DNA of 64,000 nucleotides from Axinella damicornis. Its lineage: Eukaryota; Porifera; Demospongiae; Axinellida; Axinellidae. The stretch lies in the NCBI GenBank assembly GCA_963931865.1, contig OZ007506.1, positions 6,289,476 through 6,353,475 of the forward strand, in the 5' to 3' direction. The translations under genes and the position numbers were made by a program. Of the stretch, positions 1 to 9,977 are shown in pieces; within the stretch, counting starts at the first letter, position 1; the number at the start of each line of letters is the position of its first letter. Below the pieces are notes generated by a model. It was not told where the DNA came from, did not search any database, and saw only the letters and a list, made by a program, of their open reading frames with translations.

Positions 1-1217
1 AGTATGAACTGCCTCTCTACATGTTGAAAGAAAAGCAGCTACAGTTATTAGGGCAAGAGCTAGCCTCGTTCTGAGGGCCTGGGAACAAGGCTAGGCAAGA
101 GCACGCGTTGAAGTACTGTACATTGCTTTCTTTCTAGCAGCGGTCTCATAACTGAGACATTTGTTCATTGTTGATCTTTTCAAGCAGCTAAATGGTGGAG
201 ACTCTTCTTGGCTGTAGAAAGGCTCAGCTCAGTATTGAGTCAGCTGTTTCTGTCCTTTTTTGTAGATTGTCGTGAGGGTCTCACTTGCTATCCTGGCGGC
301 CATCCTCAGTCTGTTAACTACTCTGTAGGCATCACTGTTTGTGGCTTGCTTCTGGCTGCATCTGGCAGACCTCTAGATCTGCTCCTCGGCTTCACAAACT
401 CGCAAGTCTGGCCGATTCTGACATCCTTCGTACATGCAATGTGATACGCATGTAAACCCACGACCAGACAAACCAACAGAGAACACGAAGGAACCAACCA
501 GCTGTGCGGTTCATACGTGGCCGGCTGGTAAAAATTGATTGTGTTCTCACTTAGCGGTATGTACATTCAACACTGGTGCTAGCAGTCTAGCCGACAGCCC
601 CTCTCCGCCTGGCAGTCATGTGCGCACGCAGCAGAGCTACGCACGGAAGGCGGAGAGGGTCTAGCAAACATTGCACTAGGTCATGTTTCTCTGGAATGCC
701 AGTTACATGTACCTGTGAACTGCTGAAGTTCCAGCTACAGTTGAGGAGTTCTGCACCCTTGAAGGCATCCATGTTGGAGAAACGATTGATATCAAATGCC
801 TCAGAACTTTTGGTCTTTCAATGGAATGAAGTTGCTCACACTCTTGTGGGCGGGCCACTTGCCAAACCAGCTACCTAAATTAATCTGGCGTGAATGTGTT
901 ACTATTGTGTGGTCGCATGCAATTTAAGACAAGTGAGGGCAGCGCTGGAAATTCTGCTCCCAGCTCTGTTTACTTGTGGGGTTTAAAGATTTTGTGGCAT
1001 TCAAAACAGAGCGTTCCTCAGGGTATAGAACACTGTGTGAACTATTTGTGTCCATATGCTCCTGTGGGATGTACCAGACAGGGTGCAATACAGGGTTCAT
1101 TATGACATGCAGTGTGGATTACTAATTCCTAGCTGTTCCTGTGGACCACTAAACAACAGCTGGGATGGTATTGGGTGGGAAAGTGTGAAGCGCTGATCAC
1201 AGTGCACTTTGGTGCAC
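1..1217. other. Non-coding stretch upstream of HMGCL
   Basis: No protein family is recognisable on either strand. A short inverted repeat at 60-95 has the same ends as the dispersed TAGCCTCGTTCC family described elsewhere in the window. The missing first exon(s) and promoter of HMGCL may lie here or inside the gap that follows. Confidence 0.5.
60..95. mobile_element. Short foldback of the TAGCCTCGTTCC family
   Basis: The left arm CTAGCCTCGTT and right arm GGCCTGGGAACAAGGCTAG are inverted copies with almost no interior. It is a minimal or decayed member of the family seen at 2597, 4629 and 9615. Confidence 0.6.
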
Positions 1218-1417
1218 NNNNNNNNNNNNNNNNNNNNNNNNNNNNNNNNNNNNNNNNNNNNNNNNNNNNNNNNNNNNNNNNNNNNNNNNNNNNNNNNNNN
1301 NNNNNNNNNNNNNNNNNNNNNNNNNNNNNNNNNNNNNNNNNNNNNNNNNNNNNNNNNNNNNNNNNNNNNNNNNNNNNNNNNNNNNNNNNNNNNNNNNNNN
1401 NNNNNNNNNNNNNNNNN
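1218..1417. other. Assembly gap (200 N)
   Basis: Exactly 200 unknown bases, probably a placeholder of arbitrary length. It lies just 5' of the first readable HMGCL exon, so the mitochondrial leader exon may be hidden here. Confidence 0.98.
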
Positions 1418-1620
1418 GACGGAGCCTGAGTTGAGCACTAGAGAGAGAATCTCACTCTACCAGTGCACCACCAACCACTCCCAACCTTGCATGCATATAG
1501 TTCAGGGAAGTGTTCCAAGTACATGTCTTAGTAACCCTGATACTTCCCCCTAAAGAATGGGACATGTGTCCTATTCTTAATGTTGTCGGTATTGATGGTT
1601 CTGGACTCATATTTGTGCAG

Positions 1621-4600
1621 CTGTGCACACTGTCTGAAGGAGGACAGCTGCCCAGGAGGGTGAAGATTGTGGAGGTGGGACCACGAGATGGCCTGCAGAA
1701 TGAGAAGGTGGGGCTTGTCACAAGATGAGACTAGCCTCATGAGCCAATAGTTGGCTATGAACCAGACCAATGCTGCCGACCATTGGATTAGTCTCTGTGT
1801 TCCCTAACCCAATGGAAGGCTAGCTTGGCCTTGTTTGTGCACTAGCCTCACTCCCATGCACTCGCGCCTTGGAACAAGGCTTTAAGGGGTGGAAATTTAC
1901 AAATGCAGCCTGGTTGAGGCTAGACTAAACTGGTAGCAGTTGAACTCTTGTTGTGCTCAATCCCTCGGTTTCTCAGACCACTGTTCCTACTGATGTGAAG
2001 ATTGAGCTAATCAACAAGCTCTCTCAGACTGGTCTGCCTGTCGTTGAAGCCACCAGCTTCGTGTCTCCAAAATGGGTGCCCCAGGTACAGTACAAGTCGT
2101 TACTCACTGATCATTATGATCCTAAGCCCATGTGTATATTGGCTGCATTCTTGCTTTTACCGTAGAGTATGCATCATGTGTACACCATGTCCCCCCCCCC
2201 CCCCCCCCCCCCCCACCCCCCTATTCACACAAGTTTTATTAAGGATCCAACCATCATAAGTCTTGAGCAGCAAGGCAAACCTCTTTGGTAAGGTTTGGCC
2301 TTCAGAAAAGCTGGTTGAAATAAAGCATCAACTTCAGTGTGCATTCATTGCAGAACATTTTCTTCTCAAAGACTTCGTGAAGATGCATGCTGTGTAAAGA
2401 GCACGTAAGTAGACCTCGGTGTGGTCTACTTATGTGCTGACATTCACAGCTACTGCAGTGCTTTCATATAGCTGCTCAACGGGTCGGCCGATACCAATAA
2501 GTCTGAGTACGTATCTAGCACCCACCCCCTTGTTCAGCTATATTGTAATGTCCCCAAACGATGGTTCTTGGTACAACTCCTTACGGTATGTATGTGGCCT
2601 CATTCCCAGGCTCCTCCCCAGCTTTTGTTGCATACTGTACAGTATGCGACAAAAGCTGGGGAGGAGCCTGGGAACGAGGCTAGTATGTACGCACGACTGA
2701 GCTTACCTCGTTCCCAGACCACCACCCAGTGCTTATGTAGACTTGAACTGTTGGTGTTTACGTTTGCAGCATGCAATATAAGCTTACCGACAACAATGTT
2801 GTTTCATGGTGTAGACTACATCTCTCCTCTCTGTCCACCATAGATGGGTGACCATGCTGAAGTGTTGAAAGGAATCGAGAAGCATCCTGGGGTGTCCTAT
2901 CCTGTGTTAACCCCCAATCTCAAAGGATTTGAAGGAGCAGTAGGTCACATTGTGACTGCCGCTGCCTGTGTAGGTAATGTCCAGCCTCGTGTTTTGTGTT
3001 TCTGCAGGTGGCTGCGGGTGCTCAGGAAGTGGCCATTTTTGGAGCAGCTTCAGAAACATTTAGCAGGTGGGTACATCGGACCATATTTGCCTAAGGCCAT
3101 GAGTTGCTGCTCTAACCAGATGGCAGCCCTGTTCCCAGGCCTGTACCGTTTTCGGTTGCACGAAGCGACCGATAACGGCACAACCGAAAACGGTGCGGGC
3201 ATGCAACCAAAAACGGTGTGGGCCTGGGAACGAAGCTAACCTGAAGGCTCTTTGCTCTTTTCCACAACTACCCTGGGTCCAATCAACTAGCTATAGCTAT
3301 ATAATGAGGCCTGGTATTGACTGCAACATGTGTCTGTCCGGTGTTGTATCCTGCAGCAGGTCATATCACCCAACTTGGTGTAATAAACTTTAATCGCTGC
3401 ACAAATAGGCCCCTGAGTAGCCTCGTTCCCAGGCCACGTGGAGTAGGGAAACTCAGTAGGCTTATACTGCAAACTGCAAACACAAACCTTTCTGTACTCC
3501 GCATGGCCTAGGAATGAAGCTACTCGCTGAGATAATGAATCCTAGCTGACTGTGAATATAACAAAACCTGTACTGTAGTATAATATTGTGATTGTGGAAA
3601 CATTCACAGCAGTTGAAAGGAGTCTATCACGAGCACATGATGACATCATTGTCAATGACAATGATGTCATCGTGTGCTCTTGGCTCCTGTATGCAACCAG
3701 CTCTTCCTTACCACCTCTGTCCTGTGTAGGAAGAACATCAACTGTTCTATTGATGAGAGTGTTGAGAGGTTCAGGGCAGTGTGCGATGCTGCAGCCCAAA
3801 GGCAGATCCCAGTCCGAGGGTGAGTCGAGGAGAGGACTCAAATCTATAATCAAACTCTGATCTGTTACATAAAACATACACGTCGTATTGCAGCATCTTT
3901 GAGCAGTCACTACTGTAGAACTCGTTTGACTGCAAGAGTTTGGAATTGTTTTTTGAATGCACAAAGTTGCGATACACATTATGCTAACTTATCCATGCAC
4001 ACACAATACCGTAGTTGCTTGTTATTAGGTGCAGCTCACTTGCAAGTGCATATTTGCTGTTAGGCGCAGGCTCGACTCTCGTCTCAGCTGCATGTACTCT
4101 CTATTAAGCACTGAAATCTTCTTCCAGAAAGTCTGCTATTTTCGATCCTACAGAGTCGAAAAAGCTGTAATTCGAAATGAAGCACACTTCCTATTTGAGG
4201 AATGTCATTCAAAATTAAGCGTGTCTCACTTTTTTCCTTCCTGTGGAGATATAGGTGCATGCGCCTAAAATCAAGCAACTACAGTAACGTAATTACGTAT
4301 TACATAATTTGCCTTCAAAACTTGGAAATGCAGTGTATTTGCTACGCAATCACAACCAGTCCTCCAGTATGGTCTGAATGGTTGTGAGTACCTGTGTCTG
4401 ACTGGGTATTTGACTTATTGGTCACTTGCCAGTTTAACTGTAAAGCAGCTTGACTCATTCCCATACCCAGACATGGGAAAGAAGGGAATCTTGGAATGAG
4501 AGCCTGAGACTCGGTCACCAGTGATAGTGACACACAACAGAGCCTAGCAACAAAGGGTCAAACTGTATTGTGTGCTGGCAACTTTGTGTGTAAACTCTTC

Positions 4601-7600
4601 TCCCTCCATCACGACACGTGGAGGTTTGCTAGCCTCGTTCCCAGGCCTTCTCAACCCAGCGTTTGTCACTTGCAGTACTAACCCGCATTAGTATTGCAAG
4701 CGACAAGCGCTGGGGTGCGAAGGCCTGGGAACGAGGCTAGAGGTTTGCTGTATCCCTCCATGTGACTTGTCACTACCGTTTGCAGTACAATGCCAACAGT
4801 GTATTGACTGCTGCAGTGCAGTAATATCACGTGAACTGTCCAACGTTTCCCTTGTATTGGACATCTTAACTGTGCTTGCTCCTGAGTTTGTTGGTTAACA
4901 ACAAATCGCTATCTTTGAATTTTGGAAATGGACATCACTCGGTCGAAGCAATTGAAAGTGCCTGAATCTTGCTGATAACCATTCAGACACCTAATCAGCT
5001 CATTGTAGCACTTGAACTATGTGTTGCTATGAAAATTGTACACTTTGCTGAAATAACTAACGTTCCTAATGAGTAGAGGTTGGCTATGGTTGCCATGGCA
5101 ATGCACCCATGCAGGTATGTTTCCTGTGTTCTTGGCTGCCCTTATGAGGGGATGATTGCACCAAGAGCAGTGGCTGACGTAAGTTGAGTTTAATGAGCTC
5201 TTCTGGTGAGTAGTTGAACACTACTACACCATCCATGCCTTGCAATCTATGCAGGTCGCAGTCAAGCTAAAGAATCTTGGTTGCTATGAGATATCTCTTG
5301 GAGACACCATTGGAGTAGGAACACCTGGTACGCATATCCACCTGTCTGTTTGGGAGCTGTTTGGGCCCGGAGCTGTATGAGGCTTCTCTCAAAGTCATCT
5401 ATTGGTGGCTATAGGCACTGGCTTAATCATGCTGGACTACAACTGGAGAGGTTTTGTAAAAATCTTTTCTGCATGACCCCCTCCAACCTTTTACAACAAA
5501 TGAGGGGACACATGGGTACGAGGAGAAGCATGGTTTTCACTTTTCAGCCTGACTGTTACATGATCTATCACGTGACCCTTTCCCCACAGGTTCCATGGCA
5601 GCCATGCTGACAGAGGTGCAGTCTCATTTGCCAGTCTCTTGCTTGGCTGTGCACTGCCACGACACATATGGACAGGCCCTTGCAAACATTCTAGTTGCAC
5701 TACAGGTGAGCAAGGAAGGTGTGTGGAAAAGTATATGATTCAAATTGCAGTTTCAGTTATAGATGAATGTTCGAGGTAGCCCCATTCCCAGGTCCGTCTG
5801 AAAAATTGGAACCCTTTCTTGGATGGGGCCTGGGAATAAGGCTATGTTTGAGGTCTGCCCAAGGTGAATGAGTCAATAATGCACCGACCATTCGAATACT
5901 AGCCGGGGCTACTAAACAAGGACAGTGTTTATTTCGTTCAGCCCTTCTGGAGGTGCGGCTATTATTCGAGGGCGGCCACAAATCACGTGTGGCATTTGAT
6001 CGCGGAAATACGGTAGACCTAAGTCCGCACTGCATGACAACATGCAGTCCAATTCAACATTAGCGATCGATCGAATCACTTTGTCTAGCCCTCGAGGACT
6101 GTGACTGTTTCACTGTGAGCGTGTAGAGAGGAGAACTGATTGTTGGTCAGAGCTGTCTAATAAGAATGTTTGGCATTTTCTGTGATTGAGGCACGGGGGG
6201 CGAGCGACATGTGACCGGCAAAACCTTTCATGGCAGTAATGGCTTTGGCGTTTCCTACCATTTTTGTCGGGGTGATTATGACGGCCCAAATCTTCTTCCT
6301 TGTGGACACATGGGTGCTGGGTACACCACCTTTGATTAGTGGCCACCCTCGAATAGCAGCTGCCGCATTTGATCGTGGAAATACGGTAGTCTATCGAGCT
6401 AGACCTATTTTCTCTCTCTCAGGAAGTTGGGGGTGGGGCCGTTGCTTCTCTACACCCAAGCCCCCAACTTCATGCGCAAGAGAAATTTGGTCTAGCAAGA
6501 TGTAACTCAGGTTTAAATTGTGGAAGCTCACCCCTGGTGCCTTATGTTAACTCATGTGATGGTGGCGGTGATTGTATCGTGATCATTCCATCCAGGGGCG
6601 GATCCAGGGGGGGGGGGGGGGGGGGGGCTGTAGCCCCCCCCCCCCTTTCCAGTTCTGACCACACCCTTTGTTTACACGTGGACCCGACCGTCTTACAGTG
6701 TTGGAACCAGCAACAAGAAGTTGAAAGGAAGCTCAGTGCTGGACTTTTTCAAACAGCTTGTGACAGTCAGAATGGATCAGATACAGGACGAAAATGGTTC
6801 TCAGTTCAGACCACGTGCACGGCGAATCTTCGTCGGACTCTGCATGACACTGGTGATTCACGACTAGTCACATTTACCTTTCCACGTCGAGGGTAAGACG
6901 TTCACAGAAGACAGGATACCAGAATGCTGTGAGTGCAGTGTAAAGCTCGAAGGCACCACGAGAGCCCATCTAAATGACTGAAAAGTGACGGTTAAAAAAA
7001 GATTTACGCGCTTCGTGCAGATTGGATCAACACTACGCACCTCTGCACACTACCTTCGGCTGATAGCCACCCCTTCAAATTTTCCCTGGACCCGCCCCTG
7101 CCATCATCCATCTTTTGGGCATATATCTGAAAGTAAACAGCTGCACTAACAACAGCATCAATGAAAACAATTCTGCAGTAGAGAACTTTTATCTGCATGA
7201 GTGGAACAAATTAAATATTAGTCTGTAGTCTTCAGCATGTTAAGCAATACTTGGAGTGGCAAGTTCAGTTAGACCTTGGTGGTCTCCGTGATTTCAGATG
7301 GGAGTGTCCGTGGTGGATGCGTCTGTGTCTGGGCTGGGAGGGTGTCCCTACGCCCCAGGGGCAGCTGGTAATGTGGCAACGGAGGACGTGGTCTACATGC
7401 TTAGTGGCATGGGAATTGAAACTGTAAGTATTTGTCAAGATAGAGTATGAACTCAATGATATCATAACAATCAGGGCTCAAGATATCAGTCCTTTGTACT
7501 AGCTGATGCCAGTGTTTTGATATTCCGGTGTCAACAATTACAAATGTCTGACTTTTTCCAGATATGTGACATAATGATGTCATTATGCGCCCCTGATGTG

Positions 7601-8501
7601 ACTGTATATGTTTGCAAAATTATCATGAGGCCTGTCGTAGTCTCTTCTGTGCTGATAATGTACTCTGCATGGTAAAGTGTACATGTATAGGTATATGGAG
7701 CCTACTAGCCTTGTTTACAGACCCGAGGCTAGGAGCCTTCAGAAAAGACTGTGGAATGGACTCATTCCACTGACTCACACACTGAGTGAAGGTGAACGTA
7801 TGCTTCAGTCTGATGCAGAAATCACTGCTGTTTGTATCTGGAGTTGCACAGGAGCGAACACCGACGAGCCGTGTAAGGCAGAGAGATCGATGCAGAGCTG
7901 AAAGCACGTAGAGATTGCAAATACCGCTGCAGTAACTACGTATCATACATGGTGATGAGTCTCACCTTTTGTCTTGGAGAAATCTCAGGCAAGAACGTGT
8001 CTGGTACCATCCGTAACGTATGACACCATTCACCACTCCAGGTTATCGGCCAAACTCCAACATGCTTTGGTATTACTTCATTAAGAAATCTTCTTGTCTG
8101 ATGAGGCTTGTCTGGTGTTCGTATCTCTTCTACAACTCCAGATAGAGCAGTGGGGAGATGTCCACTAAGCTTATCTGATGCTCAACAGAGTGCTTTCCCC
8201 ATCAGATCAAAGCGTACTTTCACCTCTGACTGGTGACCTCACTCTATGACTCATTTTGCAGTATGGGAGTACATGAATACTGTAAGTAGGAGAATCCATC
8301 GATCCTCATTTCTTTAAATGAAGAATCTACTGTGCTGCCCCTTGTTGTGCACTCACTCTACCTGGTACTGTCTGCTTTGTTGTGTAGGGAGTTGACCTTA
8401 CGAAACTGCTGAAAGCCGGAAGTTTTATTTCTAACTTCTTAGAAAGAAAACCTGCTTCTAAAGTAGCACAGGCAATGACGGCAACCTCTAGCAAACTATA
8501 G
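1621..8501 (+). CDS. HMGCL: Hydroxymethylglutaryl-CoA lyase, ten exons, 5' end missing
   Basis: Cleaves HMG-CoA to acetyl-CoA and acetoacetate, the last step of ketogenesis and leucine breakdown, in mitochondria and peroxisomes. Exons by frame and GT-AG sites: 1621-1707, 1977-2084, 2844-2939, 3008-3066, 3730-3819, 5115-5178, 5255-5327, 5590-5705, 7298-7423, 8388-8501. Phases agree throughout and give 310 residues; the human enzyme has about 325, so only the N-terminal leader is missing. Visible family hallmarks are the substrate/metal motif [11 protein letters not shown], the metal-binding HCHDTYGQ, and the active-site cysteine loop [12 protein letters not shown]. The protein ends in SSKL, a classic type 1 peroxisomal signal. 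The first exon may start at 1621 or at 1648 (two in-frame acceptor AGs). Introns carry several foldback elements and a hAT-like element. Confidence 0.95.
2191..2214. repeat. Poly-C run in HMGCL intron 2
   Basis: About 24 consecutive C followed by ACCCCC. It is one of seven long C/G homopolymers in this window (others near 6607, 25183, 26310, 28745, 58099 and 59285). Confidence 0.9.
2597..2683. mobile_element. Foldback MITE, TAGCCTCGTTCC family
   Basis: An 87-bp near-perfect hairpin in HMGCL intron 2. Its ends match the family consensus (GCCTCATTCCCAGG and CCTGGGAACGAGGCTAG); the interior is CTCCCCAGCTTTTGTTGC and its inverse. Confidence 0.8.
3127..3238. mobile_element. Foldback MITE, TAGCCTCGTTCC family, divergent interior
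   Basis: Family ends (TGTTCCCAGGCC and GGCCTGGGAACGAAGCTA) enclose an unrelated interior with inverted CCGTTTTCGGTTG motifs. It lies in HMGCL intron 4. Confidence 0.7.
3418..3522. mobile_element. Foldback MITE, TAGCCTCGTTCC family, decayed
   Basis: Left end TAGCCTCGTTCCCAGGCC is intact; right end GGCCTAGGAATGAAGCTA is mutated. Interior arms contain GTGGAGTA and GTACTCCGC. It lies in HMGCL intron 4, next to the copy at 3127. Confidence 0.7.
3629..3680. repeat. Short palindrome in HMGCL intron 4
   Basis: GAGCACATGATGACATCATT is followed by its inverse ending in GTGTGCTC, with almost no loop. Related ATGATGTCAT palindromes occur near 7565-7585 and 30470-30497, so this is a small dispersed repeat. 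Confidence 0.6.
4629..4740. mobile_element. Foldback MITE, TAGCCTCGTTCC family, well preserved
   Basis: A 112-bp inverted repeat in HMGCL intron 5. The termini CTAGCCTCGTTCCCAGGCC and their exact inverse match over 19 bases; the interior contains a TTGCAGTACTAA loop. Confidence 0.85.
5777..5844. mobile_element. Foldback MITE, TAGCCTCGTTCC family, short
   Basis: TAGCCCCATTCCCAGG and CCTGGGAATAAGGCTA enclose about 35 bp. It sits in HMGCL intron 8, 72 bases after the exon. Confidence 0.7.
5940..6391. repeat. Paired repeat ends with GATCGNGGAAATACGGTAG
   Basis: The motif GCATTTGATCGYGGAAATACGGTAG occurs twice in the same orientation (about 5992-6015 and 6366-6391). Each copy is preceded by a related ATTCGAGGG or CCCTCGAAT block and GGCCAC. 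The motif resembles the termini of the 23031-23709 element (CGTAGTCTCTCGAAAATACG). Probably two solo or decayed element ends in HMGCL intron 8. Confidence 0.45.
6594..7099. mobile_element. hAT-like non-autonomous element in HMGCL intron 8
   Basis: Inverted termini CAGGGGCGGATCCAGGG (6594) and CCCTGGACCCGCCCCTG (ending 7099) bound about 506 bp. CAGGGGCGGATCCAGG-type ends are typical of hAT superfamily elements. A poly-G run followed by a poly-C run forms a hairpin just inside the left end. No intact transposase was seen, and I could not identify a clean 8-bp target duplication. Confidence 0.6.
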
Positions 8502-9614
8502 TAATAGTGTATTGATATTCCAATGTATTTGGATAGCGTTTACACGTTGAAATATATCATAGTTTGTCCCAATGGTTGTTCAAAATCTTACTGTTTTAAT
8601 TGTAGACGTAGCCATCAAAGTCAACTGTCACCCTCCTGGGGTGGACCCTTTCCAATTGTACGAATGCAGTTCAATATTTCACCATAAGGACTAAACTCAA
8701 GATAGAGACAGTAACTCCCAAATTCCATCAATATACCTCCTATAATATGATTGTGTGAAGAGAGCTAGATTCCTATTTGCAAACACGAGTCCTACATAAG
8801 CACAGATTGTCAAGTGTATGAAGGAACATCCCTCTGTATCAAACACCTGCAAGCCACAGGCAATCAATCAGATGGCCCATTCAGTCATCACAGACCCCGG
8901 CTGGGTGATTGAATTCCCTCTGGAGAACCAAATACTTTGGTACATACAGAAGAATCTGGCTTGATTCATATCTGAGCTGTACATCTAGCCAGTTGCGGGA
9001 TGAACATGATCCCCATGCAGGGATGTGAGAACTGCCCCTCATGTGCCAAACTGGAATATCTTTTGCCCACACGGTTACTGATAGCTTGAACTTCTGAAGA
9101 TTGTGCGCCTCTCTGTCTGTCATCTGCTGTCATTCCATGTGGGTGAGTGCAAGCTCCTTCCCCTTTATACTGCAGATATCAACAGTCATAATAGTATTAA
9201 CCTGGGTTGGCTAATTTTGTGTCCTCAACCGTAGTGCGTAGGGCCTATGAGCATAGTTCCATATAACGTCAAACCTGTATCAGGACTTCCTTTAATGTCT
9301 GTCCTGTCAGGTATAATTTACTCCTAGCTCATTTGGTCCAGGATGGCATGGCCATTCCATCGTCACTGTCCGTGATGTTTGCATTAATGCGTTGTGGCAC
9401 TTTTATCATGGATGGAATACTGCATGCGGAGCAATTACCTCCTTTAACTTGTTTAGTCCGAGATGGCATGGTGTGTGGGACATTGTATACGTTCCACTGT
9501 CATATTGTCTGCGACCTTTGCATTATTGTGTTGTGGAACTTTTGAACACTGCATGCAGAGCAATTACCTCACCCATACATAAGCAGTTGGTTCTCAGGAT
9601 TGTGAGGATAGTAA
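8502..9614. other. HMGCL 3' region, no gene seen
   Basis: Sequence between the HMGCL stop and the compound MITE. Two related segments near 9330-9460 and 9440-9560 share TGGCATGG and GCAATTACCTC blocks, an old local duplication. No coding signal was recognised on either strand. Confidence 0.5.
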
Positions 9615-9786
9615 TAGCCTCGTTCCCAGGCCCCGCCCAGCTTTTTGTCGCTCGCAGTACTGCAAGTGATAAAAAGCTGGGCAGGGCTTGGGAACGAGGC
9701 TTGAAACGCCTAGGCCCCACCCAGCTTTTCGTCACTCGCAGTATTTCAAGGGACAAAAAGCTGGGCGGGGCCTGGGAATGAGACTA
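9615..9786. mobile_element. Two adjacent foldback MITEs, TAGCCTCGTTCC family
   Basis: Copy one is 9615-9701 and copy two is about 9709-9786. Each has CAGGCCCCGCCCAGCTTTT-type arms. The adjacency means one inserted beside the other or the element duplicated locally. They lie about 190 bp past the stop codon of the minus-strand TRIM gene. Confidence 0.8.
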
Positions 9787-9977
9787 CAGGTAGTTTCCTC
9801 CCCCAACCTAATTCAGAGCAGTTGTGAATGCAATTAAGTGGCAGCTTAAAATCTATTGTGGTCAAACATATTCATAGAACCAATAATGTCAACACAAGAT
9901 AATTGGCTGATAAAAGTGGACTGGGGACTACACCAAAGAATGCTACAAAATAGTATTACAAAAACTACAATTGCAAA

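Noticed and set aside
1100..1553. ORFs spanning the N gap
   Set aside because: They consist mostly of unknown residues and have no recognisable ends.
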